The notes under the pieces: model-generated
Seen by the model: the letters and a program-made list of their open reading frames with translations, nothing else
Databases searched by the model: none
Told to the model about the DNA's origin: nothing
Translations under genes and position numbers: made by a program
Shown: in pieces, positions 60,228 through 64,000 of the stretch
How positions within the stretch are numbered: position 1 is the stretch's first letter
How the letters are laid out: every line of letters begins with the position of its first letter
Assembly: GCA_045562755.1 (NCBI GenBank)
Contig: JBJKVF010000006.1
Location: forward strand, 682,001-746,000
Origin: GCA-002708145 sp045562755
GTDB taxonomy: Bacteria > Chloroflexota > Dehalococcoidia > Lucifugimonadales > Lucifugimonadaceae
DNA: 64,000 nucleotides
Direction: 5' to 3'

Positions 60228-61373
60228 ATGCAGGAAAGAATATCAAATCTAGACTTTATTCGTGGCGTTGCTGTATTAGGAATATTAATTATGAATTCTA
60301 GATTTTTTGCTATGCCTAAATCTGCTTATAATAATATTTCTACTGCTGGAGCAGAAAATTTTATTGATTGGTCAATACTAATTTTTAGTCAATTATTTAT
60401 AGCTGAAAAATTTATGGGATTATTTTCTATTCTTTTTGGGGCAAGTATAGTTTTATTTATTGATGCAGCCAAAAAAAAAGAAAGAAAAAATCCTAGGCTT
60501 CTAAGTCTGTGGAGAAATTTTTTATTACTAATTTTTGGTGGAATTCATGCTTTTTTTTGGGTGGGCGATGTATTAACAGTATATGCTTCTTGCGCACTTA
60601 TTGTGATAATTCTTCATAATCGCAGCCTAAAACTTTTAATTTTTTTGAGCTTATTATTAACTTGTTTCGGTGCAATAATTGCTCCATTATTTCAGATGCT
60701 TTTTGATGATCAAGGAAATTTAATTTCTAGTGCAAAAGAAAGTTTTACTGATGGAAAAGGTTTATCAGGATATTGGTTTGATGATTCAAAAGAGATGGGA
60801 GAAGCCATTGGATCATTTTGGGGCTTGGATGCTATTGGTAGAGCATTAGGTATGATGCTATTAGGAGTAGTTCTTTACAGACTATCAATATTACAAGGAA
60901 CAAAAGAAAAGATATTTTATAAAAAATTAGTTTATATATTTTTACCCATTGGTATTATATTAACCTCCATAAATATTATTTGGCTTTCTATAGAAAATTA
61001 CCACCCTTCTATTGCAGTTATTAGTACCACCCCTCTAAAGTTAGCAATCATTCCAATGTGTCTTGGTTATATTGGTTTATTGTCTATACTCAATAAGAAT
61101 ATATCAAAAAAAATATCAATATATTTAAGATCATGCGGGAGAATGGCTTTTACAAATTATATTACCCAAACAATTTTATGTTTTATTTTCATAAAGGGTA
61201 TTTTTCAAAATCATAATTTTAGTATTCTAGAAATTTCGGCATTTATTTTATTTGTTTGGTTTTTACAGTTATTTTGGTCAAAATTTTGGTTAGAAAAATT
61301 TAAGTATGGACCATTAGAATGGCTATGGAGAAAATTAACATATATAAATTCCCAGTTTAAAATTTATCAATAA
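60228..61373 (+). CDS. DUF418 domain-containing membrane protein
   Basis: A 381-residue multi-pass membrane protein beginning Arg-Ile-Ser-Asn-Leu-Asp-Phe-Ile-Arg-Gly-Val-Ala-Val-Leu-Gly-Ile-Leu, the characteristic start of DUF418/YeiB-like proteins. A C-terminal Gly-Pro-Leu-Glu-Trp-Leu-Trp-Arg also fits. About eight to nine helices are visible. The function of the family is not well known. It lies 27 bases before thrS. Confidence 0.82.
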   Translation: MQERISNLDFIRGVAVLGILIMNSRFFAMPKSAYNNISTAGAENFIDWSILIFSQLFIAEKFMGLFSILFGASIVLFIDAAKKKERKNPRLLSLWRNFLLLIFGGIHAFFWVGDVLTVYASCALIVIILHNRSLKLLIFLSLLLTCFGAIIAPLFQMLFDDQGNLISSAKESFTDGKGLSGYWFDDSKEMGEAIGSFWGLDAIGRALGMMLLGVVLYRLSILQGTKEKIFYKKLVYIFLPIGIILTSINIIWLSIENYHPSIAVISTTPLKLAIIPMCLGYIGLLSILNKNISKKISIYLRSCGRMAFTNYITQTILCFIFIKGIFQNHNFSILEISAFILFVWFLQLFWSKFWLEKFKYGPLEWLWRKLTYINSQFKIYQ

Positions 61374-61400
61374 TTATATGTATTGTAGAATATTGTAGTA

Positions 61401-63155
61401 ATGACAAAAAAATTTAAAGATCTTTCAGAAGAAGAAAAAAATCAGTATCGTCAAAATATGAGGCACTCAGCAGCACATGTTCTAGCTGAGGCTGTTACTA
61501 AAATTTTTCCAAATGTTAAAGTTACCTTAGGGCCTCCAATTAAAGATGGTTTTTATTATGATTTTGATGTAGAAAAACCTTTTACTCCTGAAAACCTCAA
61601 AGACATTACAAAATTGATGCAAAAAATAATTAATAAAAATTCTTTGTTTGTTGGGAAAGAGGTATCCAAATCTGAAGCTTTTGAATTGGTCAAAGATAAT
61701 CAATATAAAAAAGAAATTTTAGAATCTATGGAAGAAGATTCTAGGGTGACATTTTGGAGTCATTCTAATGGGGAATTTGAAGATTTATGTCGTGGAGGAC
61801 ATGTTAATAGTACTGGAGAAATCAAGTCATTTAAATTGCTAAGTACAGCGGGAGCATATTGGAGAGGCGATGAAAACAATACAATGCTACAAAGAATTTA
61901 TGGAACTGCATGGGAATCAAAAGAAGCATTAAGGGATTATATAAACAAAATAGAAGAGGCTGAAAAAAGAGATCATAGAAAGCTTGGTAAATCATTGAAT
62001 TTATTCTTCTTTGATCCTATAGCTCCAGCAAGTCCATTTTTTTTACCAAATGGAACAATTATATTAAATGAGTTAGAAAAATATGTAAAAGAATTATATG
62101 ATTTTTATGAATATCAAGAGGTTATAACTCCTCAAATTTTCAATACAGAGCTATGGAAAAGATCTGGGCATTACGAAAACTATTTAGAAAATATGTTCTT
62201 CGTTTCCATTGATGAAAAAGAATTTGGTGTAAAACCAATGAACTGTCCGGCTGCAGCCATGGTTTATGCATCTAATATTCATAGTTATAGAGAATTGCCT
62301 CTAAGACTTGCTGATTTTGGTAGATTGCATAGAAATGAGCGATCTGGAGTTACTCATGGCTTAACTCGTGTAAGGTCTTTTTCTCAAGATGATGCACATA
62401 TTTTTTGCAAATTTGATCAAATTGAAAGTGAAATTAGTAATTTTCTACAAATGCTAGACGATTCATATAAAACTTTCAAATTTGATAATATCAGATTTGA
62501 ACTATCTCTTAGACCAGAAAAGAGAGTTGGAGATGACAATACTTGGAATGAATCAGAAAAAATCTTAAAAAATATTTTAGAGACAAATAAATATCAGTAT
62601 AGTATGCAATCAGGGGAAGGTGCTTTTTATGGCCCTAAAATCGATGCTTTTGTGCCAGATGCCCTAGGCCGAGAGTGGCAACTTGGTACTGTTCAGTTAG
62701 ATTTTTCTTTACCAGAACGTTTTGATTTAGAGTATATTGAAGAAGATGGCTCCAGGCAAAAGCCAGTAGTTATTCATAGAGCAATGCTTGGTTCACTTGA
62801 GAGATTTTTAGGTGTTTTGATTGAACATTTATCAGGAAATTTTCCAACATGGCTTTCACCTATACAAGCAATTATAATTCCTATTACGGATAATCATAAG
62901 GATTATGCATTTGAAATATATAAGCAATTTAAGTCAAAAAAAATTAGAATTGAAGTTGATGAATCAAATGATAGAATGAACGCCAAGATAAGAAATGCTC
63001 AATTGAGAAAAATACCTTATATGTTCATCATTGGAGACAACGAGGTGTCCTCTAAGACAGTATCCGTTAGAACAAGAAAAGGTGAAGAAATAAATTCAAC
63101 TAGTATAGAAGGCATATTAGAAAAAATAAATTCGGAAATTTTAAATAGATTTTAA
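61401..63155 (+). CDS. thrS: threonyl-tRNA synthetase without the TGS domain
   Basis: A 584-residue class II synthetase. It begins directly with the editing (SAD) domain, His22-x3-His26 and Cys130-Arg-Gly-Gly-His134, so the N-terminal TGS domain of the ~640-residue E. coli enzyme is absent. The catalytic zinc ligands Cys282, His333 and His459 are all present. Class II motif 2 (Phe-Gly-Arg-Leu-His-Arg-Asn-Glu) and an anticodon-binding domain follow. No T-box or leader is seen; the gap before it is 27 bases. Confidence 0.95.
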   Translation: MTKKFKDLSEEEKNQYRQNMRHSAAHVLAEAVTKIFPNVKVTLGPPIKDGFYYDFDVEKPFTPENLKDITKLMQKIINKNSLFVGKEVSKSEAFELVKDNQYKKEILESMEEDSRVTFWSHSNGEFEDLCRGGHVNSTGEIKSFKLLSTAGAYWRGDENNTMLQRIYGTAWESKEALRDYINKIEEAEKRDHRKLGKSLNLFFFDPIAPASPFFLPNGTIILNELEKYVKELYDFYEYQEVITPQIFNTELWKRSGHYENYLENMFFVSIDEKEFGVKPMNCPAAAMVYASNIHSYRELPLRLADFGRLHRNERSGVTHGLTRVRSFSQDDAHIFCKFDQIESEISNFLQMLDDSYKTFKFDNIRFELSLRPEKRVGDDNTWNESEKILKNILETNKYQYSMQSGEGAFYGPKIDAFVPDALGREWQLGTVQLDFSLPERFDLEYIEEDGSRQKPVVIHRAMLGSLERFLGVLIEHLSGNFPTWLSPIQAIIIPITDNHKDYAFEIYKQFKSKKIRIEVDESNDRMNAKIRNAQLRKIPYMFIIGDNEVSSKTVSVRTRKGEEINSTSIEGILEKINSEILNRF

Positions 63156-63215
63156 TGTTTACAATTTTATAAATAGAAATTACGTTTATAATATAAGATA
63201 ATAAGGTTTATGATT

Positions 63216-64000
63216 ATGGATAATGAAATAACGTTACATCGGGGTTTGCAAGGTGTATATTTTGATAGAAGTGAAACAACTTTTATTGATGGAAAAGATG
63301 GTGTACTTGAATACCGTGGTTACAATATCAATGATTTAGCTGCTAATTCTTCTTTTGAAGAAACTTCATATCTATTAATTTACGGGAAACTTCCAAATAA
63401 AGAGGAATTATCTGAATTTGATGCAATTTTAAAATCTTACAGAAAATTGCCTGAAGAAATTTTTCATGTAATAAAACTTGTTAAAGATTCTCATCCAATG
63501 GATGCTCTTAGGACAGCTGTTTCAGCACTTGCATCATACGATGAAGATAGGAATGATAACTCTGTTGAAGCCACTATAAGAAAAGGTATAAGATTAACTT
63601 CTCAAGTTGCTACTATTGTGATGGCTCACCACAACATTCGTCATGGTAATGACCCTATAGAGCCAAGTGAGAAATTAAATCATGCTGGTAATTTTCTCTA
63701 TATGTTAAATGGAGATATACCAGATCAAGATACTGTAGATCTTATGGATAAAGACTTTGTTTTACATGCAGATCATGGATCAAATGCGTCAGCTTTTACA
63801 GCAAGAGTTGTTGCCGGAACTTCTGCTGATATTCACGGGGCAGTTACGGCAGGTATAGCAGCTCTTTCAGGTCCATCTCATGGTGGTGCTGCTGAAAATG
63901 TTATGCAAATGGCAAAAGATATTGGAAAGCCAGAAAATGCAGAAAATTATGTAAAAAATCTACTATCTAATCGCGAAAGGGTTATGGGTTTTGGTCATAG
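63216..64000 (+). CDS. gltA: citrate synthase (or methylcitrate synthase), 3'-truncated by the window
   Basis: About 261 residues are in the window. Arg-Gly-Leu-x-Gly-Val...Thr, Tyr-Arg-Gly-Tyr-x-Ile, His-Ala-Asp-His-Gly-Ser-Asn-Ala-Ser and Gly-Pro-Ser-His-Gly-Gly-Ala are citrate synthase motifs, with catalytic His residues in HGGA and in the final Gly-Phe-Gly-His. The catalytic Asp lies beyond the edge. The ATG at 63216 is placed 9 bases after AAGG (63203-63206); an ATG at 63210 is an alternative. It would feed acetyl-CoA from the dehydrogenase complex into the TCA cycle. Confidence 0.9.
   Translation, partial: MDNEITLHRGLQGVYFDRSETTFIDGKDGVLEYRGYNINDLAANSSFEETSYLLIYGKLPNKEELSEFDAILKSYRKLPEEIFHVIKLVKDSHPMDALRTAVSALASYDEDRNDNSVEATIRKGIRLTSQVATIVMAHHNIRHGNDPIEPSEKLNHAGNFLYMLNGDIPDQDTVDLMDKDFVLHADHGSNASAFTARVVAGTSADIHGAVTAGIAALSGPSHGGAAENVMQMAKDIGKPENAENYVKNLLSNRERVMGFGH

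Noticed and set aside
61374..61400. T-box or riboswitch before thrS
   Set aside because: The gap is only 27 bases, too short for a structured leader.
1..64000. CRISPR arrays, insertion sequences, phage genes or toxin-antitoxin pairs
   Set aside because: I saw no spaced direct repeats, transposase or integrase motifs, terminal inverted repeats or defence genes.

Overview
The window is a densely packed, strongly A+T-rich bacterial chromosome segment (A+T content judged by eye, not computed). It holds about 60 protein genes, two tRNA genes and no mobile element, CRISPR array or rRNA. Many start codons are TTG, most same-strand neighbours overlap by 4-26 bases, and convergent pairs have almost no spacer. 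Five paralogous enolase-superfamily (mandelate racemase/muconate-lactonizing type) sugar-acid dehydratases occur together with a YjhG-type xylonate dehydratase, an HpcH/HpaI aldolase, mutarotases and a lactonase-type amidohydrolase. This suggests a streamlined marine heterotroph. Enolase paralog expansion is a known trait of SAR202-type Chloroflexota, so that is my best guess for the host, but it is an inference.

Layout. 1-2.1 kb: start of a class III aminotransferase (minus), a small membrane protein and dihydrolipoamide dehydrogenase. 2.1-3.8 kb: sugar lactonase-like amidohydrolase and two rhamnose-mutarotase-family proteins. 3.7-11.2 kb: one tight co-directional run of VanZ-like protein, an unknown 96-residue protein, ybeY, dnaX, ybaB, recR, recO and uvrA. 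11.2-15.5 kb: a rhamnonate-dehydratase-like enolase, a two-subunit CoA-transferase, ffh and a NIPSNAP-like protein. 15.5-23.3 kb: fmt, dnaA, obg, nadD, pyrE and gyrB; the dnaA-obg gap has two DnaA-box matches beside a 44-base pure A/T tract and is a candidate replication origin. 23.5-29 kb: a 2-oxoacid (acetoin- or pyruvate-type) dehydrogenase operon with AcoX and an IMPase-like protein, then a VOC protein. 29-35.1 kb: D-aminoacylase-like amidohydrolase, SDR, leuS and a zinc alcohol dehydrogenase. 35.1-43.1 kb: a minus-strand sugar-acid cluster (FGGY kinase, three enolase paralogs, HpcH/HpaI aldolase, double-FKBP lipoprotein, nudC). 43.2-46.1 kb: YjhG-type dehydratase, tRNA-Asp, a GlcG/HbpS-like protein and a glutaredoxin-like protein. 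46.4-54.8 kb: rpoB and rpoC. 54.8-64 kb: tRNA-Val, bioY, panC, panB, peroxiredoxin, MATE transporter, a fifth enolase paralog, DUF418 membrane protein, thrS and the start of citrate synthase.

How it fits together. The sugar genes could supply most steps of a non-phosphorylative deoxysugar or sugar-acid route: mutarotase, SDR or alcohol dehydrogenase, lactonase, enolase-type dehydratase, aldolase. The dehydrogenase complex and citrate synthase would carry the resulting C2/C3 units into the TCA cycle.

Points most worth checking: (i) single-base frameshifts in rpoC and in the E1-alpha gene, each equivalent to one extra T in a T-run followed by GG; (ii) loss of structural zinc cysteines in RpoC (second site) and DnaX, plus RecO, while other zinc proteins in the window keep theirs; (iii) the candidate oriC beside dnaA; (iv) the unknown 96-residue gene in the dnaX-recR-recO-uvrA run.
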